DNA of 64,000 nt from Cricetomys ansorgei (taxonomy: Eukaryota > Chordata > Mammalia > Rodentia > Nesomyidae). Under the pieces are notes generated by a model. It ran no database searches and had not been told where the DNA came from. It saw only the letters and a list, made by a program, of their open reading frames with translations. Position 1 is the first letter of the stretch. Each line of letters starts with the position of its first letter. Location: the NCBI GenBank assembly GCA_026225945.1, contig JAMJFZ010001258.1, positions 12,020,001 through 12,084,000 of the forward strand, read 5' to 3'. Positions 23,293-34,913 of the stretch are shown piece after piece. A program made the position numbers and the translations under genes.

Positions 23293-25154
23293 TTCAGGAG
23301 GCAGTAAACAAGCAAATGAGAATGTCAGAGCTCTGAGCATCCAGAGCTGTGGGATGCTGCATCTCTCACCCCCTTTATAGACCCCACAGTCTCAGACACA
23401 AGGCAGACCTCTAACAGATGTATAATGGACACATAATAATAGGGAAAAATTACAAATTCTTGGAGCACAAAGAAAACAAAGTAGAAGAAATGAGCTGCGT
23501 GGCAGATTGGACCTGGGCATGTCAGAGCTGCTCCTCGCTATGATCTTAAAACACACAGATGGGCCAGCCAATGTTTAAAGACGGGGAGGACACATTGAAA
23601 ACCTTTGATTACAGCTCTGTCCATAAACATCCCTCCTGTGCAGCAGCAGTACCCTCTGAAGCATCTCTCTCTGTAGGCGGAGCCAGTCACAGTGCAGCCT
23701 CTCCTTGTCAGTGCTGAAATTTTACCAGAACCCAAATTGCTTCACTTATTTGTATTATATACCTGGCCCTCATAAATATTTGTATTTGTAACCCCCATCC
23801 ACCCACCCACAAAGAGTAACAGTAATTAATATTGGAGTCTTTACAGGCCTGGATACTTTTCCCAGTATTTCACATGCTTGAATCAATTTGCTCCTGAAAG
23901 CATTGTTTTAAAAGTGGATGAAATGACTTCTTCAACCCACGATAGAAACAAGGCACAAGGAAGTGTAACACTGTAGCATCTCAGGGGCTGGCCAGTAGCA
24001 GAAGGAGGGAGTCTGGGGTTCTTCCCCCTGGCACTGGCACCTGGTGGATGAGCTCACCAGGAAGCAGAAATGGCTGCGTGTTTTAGATTTGGAGACAAGA
24101 GTAACAATGACCTGTCATCAGGCCATCAGCCCAGTGTAGCCGTCCAGTGTCAAGCTGTCCTAACAGACTGGCAGAGAGAGGAAGCAGTCTGCTGCTCTGC
24201 AGAGGTTTACAATTGAATTATAGAGGCTGGCATTTGCCAAGTGCGTAGCCATACCCCAAAGGAGCACTTCTCCCTCCCATCTCAGGGATTCTGGGTTGAA
24301 GTGGACAACCTTGGCCCCTGTCCTCATCAGATCCATCTTGAACTATCTTGGCTCTTCCTGGGGCATCTAGCAGAATCTCTGGCTTCGGGCCCTGTCTCCT
24401 GGGAAAGGCAGCCCTCCTCAGGGAGGCTGAGTCACCAGCAGGGACTCCCTGCATGGATCTGTTCTCTCCAAGCCACTAGGACAGATGGCAGAGGCCCTGA
24501 GGCATGAGACTTACCAAAAGCAGTTTGGTAACCCTCTGGCAGCATACTGAACCCCCACCCATCACCTTGCATCTTCCTGAGGCACAGAAGCGAAACATGC
24601 CAACCTTTCTAGGGAAACGCCTATGACATCAGGTTTCTGTAAAAGAACTATTGTGTACTGTTTAGCTTGGAGACTCACTGAGGATGTTCAGACTCACAGG
24701 CACCCATCATGGTTAAGGTGACACCCTTAACATCTTACTGCTTCTCGGGATGCCAGACTGGTGAGGAGATCTCAGCCAATGTCTCATGGGAGCTTACCAC
24801 CTGTGGGTGCTTCCTCAGACAAAATATATAAATATCCTTGTCTGTGTGGCAGGACCCACTTCCAAGACTTGCTGTGAACTGGCTGTGGTTGCCTGCCTGC
24901 CCTGAGTTCCCAGCATAGGCCTGGTCTGTGGCAAGTGCTGGGTTAGCAGAGCTCTTCACTACTATTCCTCTCATCTTTCTCCTCCCTCAGAACTTTCTAG
25001 AAACCCCAATGTTCTGACCAACAGAGTTGATCATAATGGCAAACCACTTAGTGGGCCCCAACTTGTAAATCTATATTTCAATGGTCTTCTTACAATGCCT
25101 CCGGGCTCATTGATTTGCACAGAGAACACAATTAGCTCAGAGGCAGAATGATTT
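23293..25154. other. Intergenic; possible weak MIR near 23810-23960
   Basis: The part at 23810-23960 has a faint MIR-like order. Open frames up to 93 codons have no family resemblance. Confidence 0.4.
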
Positions 25155-25265
25155 CTATTTTAAAACCAGTGATTCTCAACCCTGGTTGAATTTTAAAATT
25201 TAAACTAAACTCACAGTGTTTAAAAATTACATGAGTGCCCAAGGCCCATCTCAGAGAAGCTTCTA
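25155..25265. mobile_element. MER20/MER5-like DNA transposon fragment
   Basis: AACCAGTGATTCTCAACCCTGG is a hAT-Charlie terminal signature. It is followed by TTTAAAAATTACATGAGTGCCCAAGGCCCATCTCAG, similar to the MER20 middle. Confidence 0.55.
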
Positions 25266-26412
25266 AATTATCATGCAAAGGAATTGCTGTTATTTTTTCA
25301 TACTAAGGGCAGAGGTTGCCCCTCCATTCCTGCCCATCCAAACTGTCTCTCTGATCTTCTATCAACAAGTTCCTCCAAGGACAGAAAGAGGCTTTCTTTC
25401 TGTACACTGTACACTGCCAGTGCCCCACGTCACTTTGCTCTCAGTTTGAGGACTAAAGCTGATCCCTGACTGTGAAAGCCATGCTTAGGCCACGTCTTTG
25501 ACTTGCTGAGCTTCTGTTCCGCATCACCATCCTGGGTGGCCCAGCCTCTTATCCTCGGTGATGTCACAGTTCTGCTCTCAGAGGCTGCCTGCAGAAGGTG
25601 ATTCCCCACTCCTCATCTTCATCATAAAGAAATGAGGACAGCCCAGGGCTGTGAGATCCAGCCTTGACCGGCACGTCCTGTCCTTGACAGATTGAACACT
25701 GTCTCTGACTCCCCAGCCCTTAGAAAGTGTTATTACTATTTAGTCTCTATTATCACTTGGCCTCAGCACCAACAAAAATGTATTGTAATTCAAAGTTTTA
25801 AATCTTTCTGAAGATTTTCAACAATTCAGAACTGCAAAGGAAAATTCTAAAGATATTCAAGTTTTGTTGAGGAATAAAACTTAGCATTTTTTTTTTTTTT
25901 AGTAACTTCAACTCTTCTCTACATTCTTACCTGATCTTTGTTCACTATGGTAAAATCATAGCGTGCCCCAAACATTGTGGACGTAGCGTCCACAGTGCTT
26001 TAGTCAAGAACCACTATGAGTTCCTCCTCCAACCTAAGCCTGCACCAGGGCTAAAGGTGTCAGACATACGCCATCTTGTCGTGGGAGGAAGGACAGGATT
26101 CAGCGCAAAGGCTGACCTGGAACCACAAGAAGGGATTGAGCTAAGGGGGTCACTTCTGCCCATGCCCACCGCCAGCTCCTTAGCTGCCGAGACAGCCCGG
26201 GGTGTTTCCCAGGCTGTGCATTTCCTCCCTGAGAGCTGGGGAAGAGAATAAAGCCATAACTGAATGGGTCTCCACCTTTGCCAAGCCAATAAACCCGCGG
26301 TTCGTGAGAACGGTGCCCTCCTCTATGAGCTGTTAGCCATAGTGAAAAACTATGCAAATAGGAAACAGCTCTTTGAGCCAAAGCAGAACAACGTTTCAAA
26401 GTTTCATGAGGG
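25266..26412. other. Intergenic, nothing recognised
   Basis: Contains a T run near 25889-25901. Open frames are short and overlap on both strands. Confidence 0.4.
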
Positions 26413-26505
26413 GTGTGTGTTTGTGTGTGTGTGTGTGTGTTGCATATATGTGTGCATGTGTGTGTGCATACATGCCTGCACACATGTGTGCATACGTGTG
26501 CATGT
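26413..26505 (+). repeat. Imperfect (TG)n repeat with CATG variants
   Basis: GTGTGT runs mixed with GCATATATG, GCATGTG and CACATG, probably a decayed microsatellite. Confidence 0.85.
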
Positions 26506-26699
26506 CACTTGCCGCTTATTGAGTGTCCTTAAAAAAAAAGATGCTTAATTTTCTTGAATATCAATTTCTTTTCATTTTCTTTGGCAGATAAACAATTTTA
26601 TTTAGAACTTTGGTTTTCTGAGACGTCAATGAGAATTGAGGTGTGATTTTTTTTTCCGTTTCAGCTATCTATTTAAATTGTCTTCTTGCCAGTAGGAGA

Positions 26700-26832
26700 G
26701 GCATTGTAGGTAAGCCTTAATGTCTTCATCCATAAGAAAAGGGTAATAGTACTATTGATGGCATGGTTGAAGTCACGTGATCACCACCAGGCTCACATGA
26801 TTACTGCATAGTACCCAGCATATAAACTCAAT
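26700..26832 (+). repeat. MIR fragment
   Basis: TAAGCCTTAATGTCTTCATCCATAAGAAAAGGGTAATAGTACT resembles the MIR segment TTTCCTCATCTGTAAAATGGGGATAATAGTACC. Confidence 0.5.
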
Positions 26833-26866
26833 ATGCAAAAGCTACTTTTTTTTTTAAATTGGATTG

Positions 26867-27420
26867 GCTTTTATCTCTCCTCCAGGTGTCCAAGACAGCA
26901 GAAAGAAGGGAGGCCAAGGGGTAAGAAGTCTTGGTCCTATTGTCATGGAAAATCAGGAGGCCAAAAAGGTGGGACAAACCCTGATTAAGAAAAGCCACTG
27001 AAAAGACATCCAGGCTGATGAGGACCTCACTTGCTTCCGCAAATGATCCCACTACATCCAGATGCTGCAGCAAAGATTCTGCTTTACAAGTGAATGACTG
27101 AGCTTCCTGAGATTGACAGGTTCCTCTGGACCTGGAACTGCCCAATGGCCTACAGGAAGGCCTGTGTTACCACCAAGTCCACACATGTCGGCATTCTCAT
27201 CTCTGGATCCAAAACACGTTCACCCATTTCTGCTGTGCTCAACCTTCCAAGCTGCTTGTGCCAAGGTGAAAGTGAGAGAAACTGTGAGATCTGCTGTCCC
27301 CAGGGAGGTGGCCCCCTGGGTTCAAAATCTTGGAGCTCACATTGCCAAGAAAGAGCAAAGGCCAAAGATCTTGCTAGTAACCTGGATTAAATGCCTTTTG
27401 GCGTGTACATAAAAGACATG
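26867..27420 (+). pseudogene. Processed Rpl7a pseudogene with internal deletion
   Basis: This is an intronless, decayed copy of the mRNA for large-subunit ribosomal protein eL8 (Rpl7a). The 5' UTR pyrimidine tract (TCTCTCCTCC, from about 26873) is recognisable. The original ATG has become ACA at 26895. Next come the basic KAKGKK-like start, an EAKKV segment (26955-26969), a decayed KRDLTRF segment, and an AINQF-like stretch read as EIDRF near 27105. The right end reads GSKSWSSHCQERAKAKDLAS and matches the parental [20 protein letters not shown]; the stop TAA is at 27388-27390. The parent has 266 codons, but about 500 bases remain here, so roughly 300 bases of the middle are missing. Frameshifts and in-frame stops rule out a product. 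No clear poly(A) tail remains. Confidence 0.82.
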
Positions 27421-28035
27421 TAAAATTCCCCTTTCACCTGTGTCCGTTGAACATTCTGATTTTAAAGGGAATGAGTAATCCAGGTGGATGTGAGAAGTCT
27501 CGATCTGAAAATATTGATCCCTGTTGGTTCTGGCAGGTTGTCTAATACAGAAAGTTCCATTAGTACTAAGTACAGCCCTGTGCGCTGAAACAGAAGCTTC
27601 ATAGCATTCTTCTGGTAAATTCATTTACTTTGCAGAAATTTTGTAGAGGAGAGTGGCAGGAGAGGAGGAAATGGGGAGCATGCCAATGCAGGTGGGAGCC
27701 CCTCCCAGCCCCTGATTCTACCACCGAAGGCACCAGGCTCCAGAGGCCAAGGCCGAACTGTCGCCGTAAGAGCTCCTGTCACACAGGAATCCAAGTCTCA
27801 CCGACCTGGGCCTTCCGGTTTCAACTGAGTAAAAGTTCAACTATCAAATTTTCCGTTTTAAAATGTCCAGATTTCTGTCCACCTGGGAAGGTCTTCTGAG
27901 TTGAAAGAAGGCTGCAGTGGTGGCTGCCTCTCTCATGAGGGGGCAGGGGTGGTCCTTACCTTTGCCTCCATCTCCACCACTGCCCACTGTTTGACCCTGG
28001 CTTGCTACTCATACGATTAGGTCAGAGTCATATAT

Positions 28036-28037
<2 letters not shown>
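27421..28037. other. Intergenic, nothing recognised
   Basis: No gene or repeat recognised. Confidence 0.4.

Positions 28038-28088
<51 letters not shown>
28038..28088 (+). repeat. (TG)25 microsatellite
   Basis: Pure TG array, 51 bases, flanked by TATATG and TATATATT. Confidence 0.97.
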
Positions 28089-28093
<5 letters not shown>

Positions 28094-29109
28094 TCAGATT
28101 CTTGGCCAGATGAATCCCAAACCCCCACCAAACCTCGATTCCTAAAAAGACAACCGGCATGGACTTAAAGCTCCCATGGATCCTACTGAGTCCTTATAAA
28201 AAGAGACCAGGAGAGTTCCGCCCATGGGACCCCCTTCCTTAACAGAAAAACAGCTCTGGGACAGGAGTCCACCACTGGAGTGTGCCAAGTCTCACCCCTA
28301 CCCCCACCCCCCACCCCCCGCCTATGTCACCTAACTGAACTTCTGAGTTGAGAGTAAGGAAGAGAGGTACCTGGGGAGTTCCAGATGGTGCCAGCTGGCT
28401 GTAAGTTGGAATCAGTCTGTGGCTCAGCTGGGCCTGCATGACAGGAACCCCAAGCCCTGCTCAGAGCTGACAGTGCCCTGGTTTTCCCATTCCAGACGGG
28501 CCAGCAGGCTCTGCATTCTGAAAGAGATAGAATCCTTGTTCTAGCTGCCAGGGCACCTCATTTACAACCCAAAGATGCATGGTGAGTGGATGTCAAAGAG
28601 AGTGGAGTCATGGCTGGGGCCAGGAAGGCAGTAAAATCTTAAAGGAGAGAAAAAAAAATAAAACAGGAAGGATGGGGAAGATAAAAGGGGGTGGGGGAGG
28701 CAGGCAACTGTATAATTGTAGACTGTATAATTGTATAACTGTAAAACAAATTAATCAAATCCTGGGAGGATAAAGATCCAGACAAAGGATCATCAGTTCC
28801 TGTGACCACACCCCCTTTGCTTTCCAAGCCAGTGAAAGCCTGGCTTGCCCCTGCAATCCCTGAGAGTGACAGCTGTCTCTGCTCTTGCTGGCCCTCACCC
28901 TCTTACTCCCCAAGCAGGCCCCAGTTGCTTCCAAATGAGCCCTGGGTTCTGTGAACTCTTTATTTAGATAGCATCTAATGCAAAACGTTCCAGTAGGGTA
29001 ATTTTGTTTTCATTTCACCAAGCAAGGGGAAAGACCTGGAATGCTTAAAAATAGCAGACAAACCAGGCAGATTTAATAGGTGAGCAGATGGGGTGGTAAG
29101 AGTGTCTTA
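28089..29109. other. Intergenic with C-rich and short tandem patches
   Basis: A C-rich tract lies near 28295-28322. A short tandem of CTGTATAATTGTA appears near 28707-28742. No gene. Confidence 0.4.
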
Positions 29110-29167
29110 GCACAGGAGAGAGAGAAAAATAGAGAGAGAGGTAGGGAGAGAGAGAGAGAGAGAGAGA
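29110..29167 (+). repeat. (GA)n low-complexity tract
   Basis: GA units with AAATA and TAGG interruptions. Confidence 0.9.
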
Positions 29168-30084
29168 ACTTAGTAGTTTTTCAGTGCATCCCTCTCAAAG
29201 TCTGATAGGTCACCTGAAACTAGGCCTTGCATTAACTTTCCTTGGGAAGACAAAAGCAAATATCTACCCACCCAGACAGGACACTAACTAAAGACCAAAA
29301 GAGTAATTCTACCATGGTTCTCCTTAGCAAGCCAGTGAGTTTATTGGGCTTCCTTACAGAGCACGCGTGCAGAATTACTTACAGAGACTGTGGTGACCTC
29401 AATACAGCCATATCACCAAGAAGTTTCACTCCGGCACAGACAACTACCCACAGCGCACAGATGGGGTCCCTGTAATCACCTCCCGAGACCATGAGACCAC
29501 AGCTTGGACAGAATTATATAGACCTGGCAAGAATGTACGGGAAGGAGTACCTGGAATCACTCTCTGAGGGTCTGATGACCTTCTGTGAAGGACAGACCTG
29601 AGCTTGAAAGGCTATGGTGAGTGGCCATAGCGTCTCTGACTAAGGGCACAATGGCCATGAAATGCAGAGGGCAGCATTCTACAATGCAAGGCAAGCTGAA
29701 GGCAAGTCAGTGCCCACTACTGCAACCCAGCTCCTTACATCTGTGGAACGTCCCTGGAATGGCACAAGGTCAATGTCCCTTGTGCTTACATGGACAGCCC
29801 CTGTAAGGGCCAGGAAATGACATCTGGAGATTCTTAGTGGGTTTTTTCCAGGACTGCTATAAAGCCCTTGGTCTTCCAGAAAATCAGCTAGTGCTCTCTT
29901 CGCCCAGAGTTTTCATGACATGTAGCTCCTGACAAGGAATTACCAATGGTTCCTCTCTAAACCTGAGTTCTGGAACTTTCTCTGGGAGGGTCAAATGTGA
30001 ACAAACAGTTCTTCCGTGGTAATCAAAGACTTTCCTTGGTCACCAGCAATAGGTCTATACTTGACCCGATGGCATAGTCTAGAT
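29168..30084. other. Intergenic, nothing recognised
   Basis: No gene or repeat recognised. Confidence 0.4.
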
Positions 30085-30480
30085 ATGAGGTATCCCCACA
30101 AAAGGCTCGTGTGATGAAGGTTTGGTCTCCAGCTGGGGTGCTAATGAGAGATGGCAGGATCATGAATGTTCTCTTTTCATCCTTTGGTAGATTCATAATT
30201 TGACAGCTTACTGGATGGGAAGTTGTATAGACTTAGTAGGTAAGACCTGGTTGGAGGAAATAGGTCACCGTCTCTGACCCTTCCTGTCTGTCTCTGTTTC
30301 CAGGGCACTATGAGATGAGCAACTTTGCCCCCCATTACCCTTCTGCCACAGTGACTGCACCCCAGAAACAGTGGGGCAGCAGACCGTGCACTGACACTTC
30401 TGAAATCTCCAGCCAAAGTAGGCCTTCCTCTCATGTTCCCCAAAGTATTTGTCACAGAGATGAAAAGCTGACTAATACAT
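30085..30480 (+). mobile_element. MLT1-type MaLR LTR
   Basis: AGGTATCCCCACAAAAGGCTCGTGTGATGAAGGTTTGGTCTCCAGCTGGGGTGC is the LTR 5' part. Next come GGTTGGAGGAAATAGGTCACCG, TCTGTTTCCAGGGCACTATGAGATGAGC, CTGACACTTCTGAAATCTCCAGCCAAAG and the end GCTGACTAATAC. No coding capacity. Confidence 0.7.
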
Positions 30481-31039
30481 CTTCCCATCCATCATCCTTC
30501 CTACAGTCAGGGATATCTGGAAAACTTGAATCTAACTTCATCTGGGAGAAAATCTCATCTGATGAAAATCTCTCAATGACGTCCCATTTCTTTGGTATAA
30601 TAAAATGAGGGCAGAGAAGATAGTGGAATGTTATCTTCTCAAGGCCTTAGGCTCAATTCCCAGTGCCATGAGATAAATAATAAACAAATAAAATACCCTA
30701 CAAGGGTGACTTTGTATTGTAAACCAAGACAGTGTTGGAAAGAGGTCTCCAAGGGCTCACTTCGCCTCAAGTCCTCTTTGTGGCTCTACCCAACCCTGGC
30801 CTTCCAAGGCTGGGCATATGCAGTTTGGGTCACTAAATGTAGCACTGGATTGTGCTTTTCCCTGGAACATTCTTTGGTTTCCTAGATAGTAATCATGTTT
30901 AAATACTTAGCAAAGCTCAGACATGAGCCTTGGAGGCAGCAAGAGTCCCCAAGATGTTCCCGATGCCCACTTGTGTGGTTCCCTTCTTTCCTGCCGCACC
31001 CTGCCTAAAACACGCATTCTCTCACTCAATCCCTGACTT
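30481..31039. other. Intergenic, nothing recognised
   Basis: No gene or repeat recognised. Confidence 0.4.
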
Positions 31040-31255
31040 TAGCCCAGGGGTTAAGAGCATGCAATGGCAAACAGGCTGCCACAGGTCAAATCCTGCCTCC
31101 TCTACCCACTGGCCTTGAGCAGGTTTCTTTGCTTCTCTGTAACTGAGACTTCATCTGTTGTATGAGGTGACTATTGCACCACCTTCGTACAGAGGCGAAG
31201 AAGGAGAATTCATGTGAGCGGGTCCTGGGAGTTGTTAGACATGCAATGAATGTAA
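31040..31255 (+). repeat. MIR, nearly full-length
   Basis: GGGGTTAAGAGCATGCAATGG, GGTCAAATCCTGCCTCCTCTACCCACTGGCC and GCTTCTCTGTAACTGAGACTTCATCTG follow MIR from the tRNA head to the core. Confidence 0.75.
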
Positions 31256-31789
31256 AATATACCAGCAGTGTTTCTCAGTGATGGGGGTGGAGTTGAAACT
31301 TCAAACTCTGTCCTTGGTTGGCGCCCACACACTGGAAGACGACCTCTCCCAACTTCCCGCCAACACCGACACTGCCTTCTTGACTATGTAGTCAAAGGAA
31401 TGCAGTTGGCTCTCGCCCCAAATCCTGCTTCCTGAGCTTCCTGAGACTGTCACCCCCTTGACCAGGCCTACCTTACCAGACACAGCTTCTGCCCTTGGCC
31501 CATCCAAGTAGCGTTTATGGGGGCTCCTAAGGCTGTGACACTCGGGAGCTGTCTTCTTCCTGCCTATTCATGGACGCTCAGTGCCCATCACGCTCCTGGC
31601 GTGTGGTGCATTGACAATAACCATACTTTGGCCCGTTGACTCCTTTTTGCAGGTACTGACCTAGCACAGAGAAATTGACCAGTGAGTTACAAAGCTATAG
31701 GCTCTGCTCCAGAAGGCTAACCATCCAGCAGTAAGCAATAGCATCCTGGGGGAGAAGGGTACCAGCTGCAGTAAGAGTGTACAGGGAGC
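31256..31789. other. Intergenic, nothing recognised
   Basis: No gene or repeat recognised. Confidence 0.4.
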
Positions 31790-32060
31790 ATCTGACCTGG
31801 CCGTGGGGAGCCAAGGAAGATTGCCCAGAGGAAAGGGCAATCACTAAACCTTGGACACAAAGGATGGGAGGTGGCGGAGAAGACGCTGCAGGGAGATGGA
31901 ACAGCATCCGCGAAGGCTCAGTGACAAGTTACAATAGGACAGCGGAGGACCTAAAAGAAATTGGGGTCAATAGGTGGTTGGAGACAAGGAAGTAGTTTAG
32001 GAGAGGCCAGGCCCTGTGTAGGGCCTAGGAGACCACACTAAGCTCCTGGACTCTGTCCTT
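31790..32060 (+). repeat. Probable ancient interspersed repeat, class not identified
   Basis: GGGAGATGGAACAGCATCCGCGAAGGCTCAG and CAGGCCCTGTGTAGGGCCTAGGAG, spaced about 120 bases apart, resemble a widespread ancient mammalian repeat (GGAACAGCAAGTGCAAAGGC, then ATGTAGGGCCTTGTAGG). I cannot name the family with certainty. Confidence 0.4.
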
Positions 32061-32519
32061 GTCATGGTATACTTCACATCCCAGTGCACGGGACTGACAC
32101 GAATGCAATAATAACTGAACAGTAAGTGAGCGGTCTTATAGGACCATAAGCTACCCAGCCTGGCCTGCGAGGGCCGTTCTGTGATGAGGCACGTGTCCTC
32201 TGTCTCCTCTGTCCAGCAGCTTAGCCCTGTGGGCAGGTGGACACCAGGACGTGACTAAGGCAAGTGAAGAGGCCAGATGTTTCATTTTGTCTCATTCTCA
32301 TCAGCTCAAGTTCAGATGCAAACAGCCAGTAGCTAACCCGCTAGGCAATAGGGAAAGGCCGCAGTCGGGATGCACAGAAAGGAAGCCAGTGTCTGGTCAG
32401 GTGACAGGGAACGTGTTCCTAGAGGAAAGGGATCCAGGATAGGAGCTCAAGCACGAGGTGGTAGATCTGTTGATTAGTTTACCTCAGTATCTCGCAGTCG
32501 CAGCAGGAGGAAACCAAAT

Positions 32520-32670
32520 GGAAACACACAAGATCTGGGTTGTAGCCCAGGTCAGTTTCTGGCCACGCAAGTCCCCGATTTGCTTTGAACTTCAATTCCC
32601 TCACCCGTAAGATACGATAGCCAATTACCTCACTCATGGGACTGTCAGTGAAGATAAAATATAGTTTAGC
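32520..32670 (+). repeat. MIR fragment
   Basis: AGATCTGGGTTGTAGCCCAGGTC, then GAACTTCAATTCCCTCACCCGTAAGATACGATAG, follows the MIR order. Confidence 0.6.
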
Positions 32671-32689
32671 TTTTGGTCATTCTTTCTTT

Positions 32690-32730
32690 ACACGTGTGTA
32701 TGTACACGTGTGTACATGCACATGTGTGTA

Positions 32731-32764
<34 letters not shown>
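32690..32764 (+). repeat. (TG)n preceded by ACACGTGT/ACATGTGT palindromic units
   Basis: TACACGTGTGTA, TACATGCACATGTGTGTA and then an uninterrupted TG array (about 32734-32764). Confidence 0.9.
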
Positions 32765-32765
<1 letters not shown>

Positions 32766-34117
32766 TTTCCAGCAAGCCCAGGAAGCACCCACACGCTGTT
32801 CTGTAGTCTGCTCTTCTTTTGACTGTGTAGCATGAACCCACCCCCAAGGGCTTAGATCGTTTTTTTCTACAACATGATTCTCAAATAGCTGCAAAGCGTT
32901 CTGCAAGATGTTGTCATTTTACCTTCAGAGCTCATTACTTCCTTCATTAGCAGGTTGAGACAGAGTTGAGGGAAGTCCCTACCTGCTTTCTTCCTGGCAC
33001 TGTGCCTGAGGATGCTGGCAGCTCATTCAGATTCCCAAGTGCCATGCTCCTGGAATCTATTGCCTGGAAGTCCCAGAGCAAACCAAATTATGCCGGAGGA
33101 AGTCGTAGCGGGGTGGGAAGTTGGCTGGCCTGAGCTCATCCACACTGTGAACTCCTGCTCTCAGCCCCGGGAGTAAGCTTTAGCAGTTTCTCACCACTAA
33201 CTGCGCTCTGGCAGGACATACCCAGTCAGTGTAAATTGAACTCCTGGAGGGGTGGTGGTCTAGCTCCCCCCACCAAGCCACTTGAACGCCAACTATGATG
33301 AGGAAGTGCTCCCTCTCTTTGTCACCAGCGAGCTCCTCTGGGCTTTAATATTTTCAAAGTTCAGCTAGACCGGGGCCCTCGGAGCAGCACTCCTGCTGAA
33401 TTGGTTTTCAGACTGTGCCACTTTAAACATGATTCGAGAAAAATTACCCGAGCCTCCACTCCATCTGTCTCTGGAAATGGTCTTTGTGCTCAGATCATTT
33501 GCCGGCGACACTCCATCTCCACAATTACCTTGGCTATTTTATCTTTATCTGTCTGGAACACTGAAGGGGAAGCAGCAGATACTGCTGTTGGTTAAGTGAC
33601 TTGTTCAGCCTGAATACTTTCACACCTCCGGAGCATGGAATCTGCCCGCTGCTACCCAGGCCTTCCCTGGTGCCTCAGCCCCTGCTCTGTCTTGGGGTTG
33701 AAGTGTGATAAAGGGAGACTGCGGGCAAAATGACTTAACTCTAACGAGTCTGCACCCCTCAGGGATGTGAGGATGGGACTGGATTCTTGGCCATAATGAG
33801 ATGTGCCTCTTCACAGGTCTCCTGACCCTCGGGTGACCCGGCAGCAGGGGGCTGCCCTCGAGTACTCTGCGGCTTCTCTTCACTTGGAACTGCCGTGTGG
33901 GAAGCAGCGTTGTAGAGTTGCTGGGAAGGTCAGGAGGGGAGTGCAAGACTCGGAGGGCTAAGATGTGAACCTGCCTGACCTCTCTGCAGACGGACCCTGT
34001 TACACACCATCTGTACCAACCACAGACTTGGTGAGAAAGGAGGATGCTCTCCTGATGCCCATGGGGAGATGAATTATCAAAAGATAATGAAACAAGCCAG
34101 GCAGTACACGCCATGTT
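32765..34117. other. Intergenic, no repeats recognised
   Basis: About 1.35 kb free of recognisable repeats. The 170-codon minus-strand frame at 33620-34132 has no domain and is judged chance. Part of this stretch (33330-33600) is a plausible conserved non-coding segment, but I cannot test that. Confidence 0.4.
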
Positions 34118-34310
34118 TATAATAACTAGCATTTATGGAGCTCTTACTTTGTGTCAGGCATTCCTCTGAGCACTCCATCACATTTTCTTATTTACTCATA
34201 ACGACGTTATCACGAGCCTCGTTTTTCAGACAGGGATGCTGAGCGGTAGAGGAAGATTAAACAACTTGCCCCACGCCACACAAGCTGCAGTTGCAGACAG
34301 AGCTCACTGC
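34118..34310 (+). repeat. MIR, well preserved
   Basis: AACTAGCATTTATGGAGCTCTTACTTTGTGTCAGGCATTC and GAAGATTAAACAACTTGCCCCACGCCACACAAGC match the MIR core and right half. Confidence 0.8.
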
Positions 34311-34562
34311 TTTGCAAGATGACACTGCTGTTTCAGAAGGGAGCCTAGCCCTGTCTTCCCATAGTGCTGATCTACTTGGGCATCCCAAGTGCCACAGGAG
34401 GAACCCAAAGAGAAGAAAGCGAACAGTCCCAGTGTATGTAGAGCCCAGCTCCCCATCCATCAGTCTCTGTCCCCAAGAACACATCAAGTCGGAGGTGTAC
34501 TCATCTTCTCTCTCTCTAACCTCCTCCTTTCTTCTCCTTCCCATTTCAAATATAATCATTTT

Positions 34563-34880
34563 AATTTGCTTTCTATTCCTGTGATAAAGACCATGACCAA
34601 AGTAACTGGAGGGGGAATAGGTTTATCTGGCTTACAGGTTGCAGTTTTTCATCAGGGGAAGCCAAGGCAGGAACTGAAGCAGAGGCCATGGAATAATGCA
34701 TCTCACTGGCTCACTCCATAGGGCTTGCCCAGCCTTCTTTCTTATGTCACCAGGGACCACCTGCTGAGGATGGCACCGCTCACTGTGGTCGGGGCCCTCC
34801 TACTTGTCCACAAGTCAGTCTGATGGAGCATTCTATTAATTGAAGTTCCATCTTCTCAGAGGACTCTAGCTTAGGTCAGA
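34563..34880 (-). mobile_element. MT-like MaLR LTR, partial, antisense
   Basis: TTTCTATTCCTGTGATAAAGACCATGACCAAAG is the complement of the LTR 3' end. Next come GGCAGGAACTGAAGCAGAGGCCATGG, TCTTTCTTATGTCACCAGGGACCACC and TTAATTGAAGTTCCATC. It is more diverged than the two copies near 40 and 43.7 kb. Confidence 0.75.
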
Positions 34881-34894
34881 TTAATGAAAGCAAA

Positions 34895-34913
34895 CAGCAG
34901 CAGCAGCAGCAGC
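34895..34913 (+). repeat. (CAG)6 trinucleotide repeat
   Basis: Six CAG units plus one C, at the internal edge of the diverged LTR. Confidence 0.9.

Noticed and set aside
33620..34132. 170-codon minus-strand open frame
   Set aside because: No domain, no splice or promoter context, and no recognised homologue.
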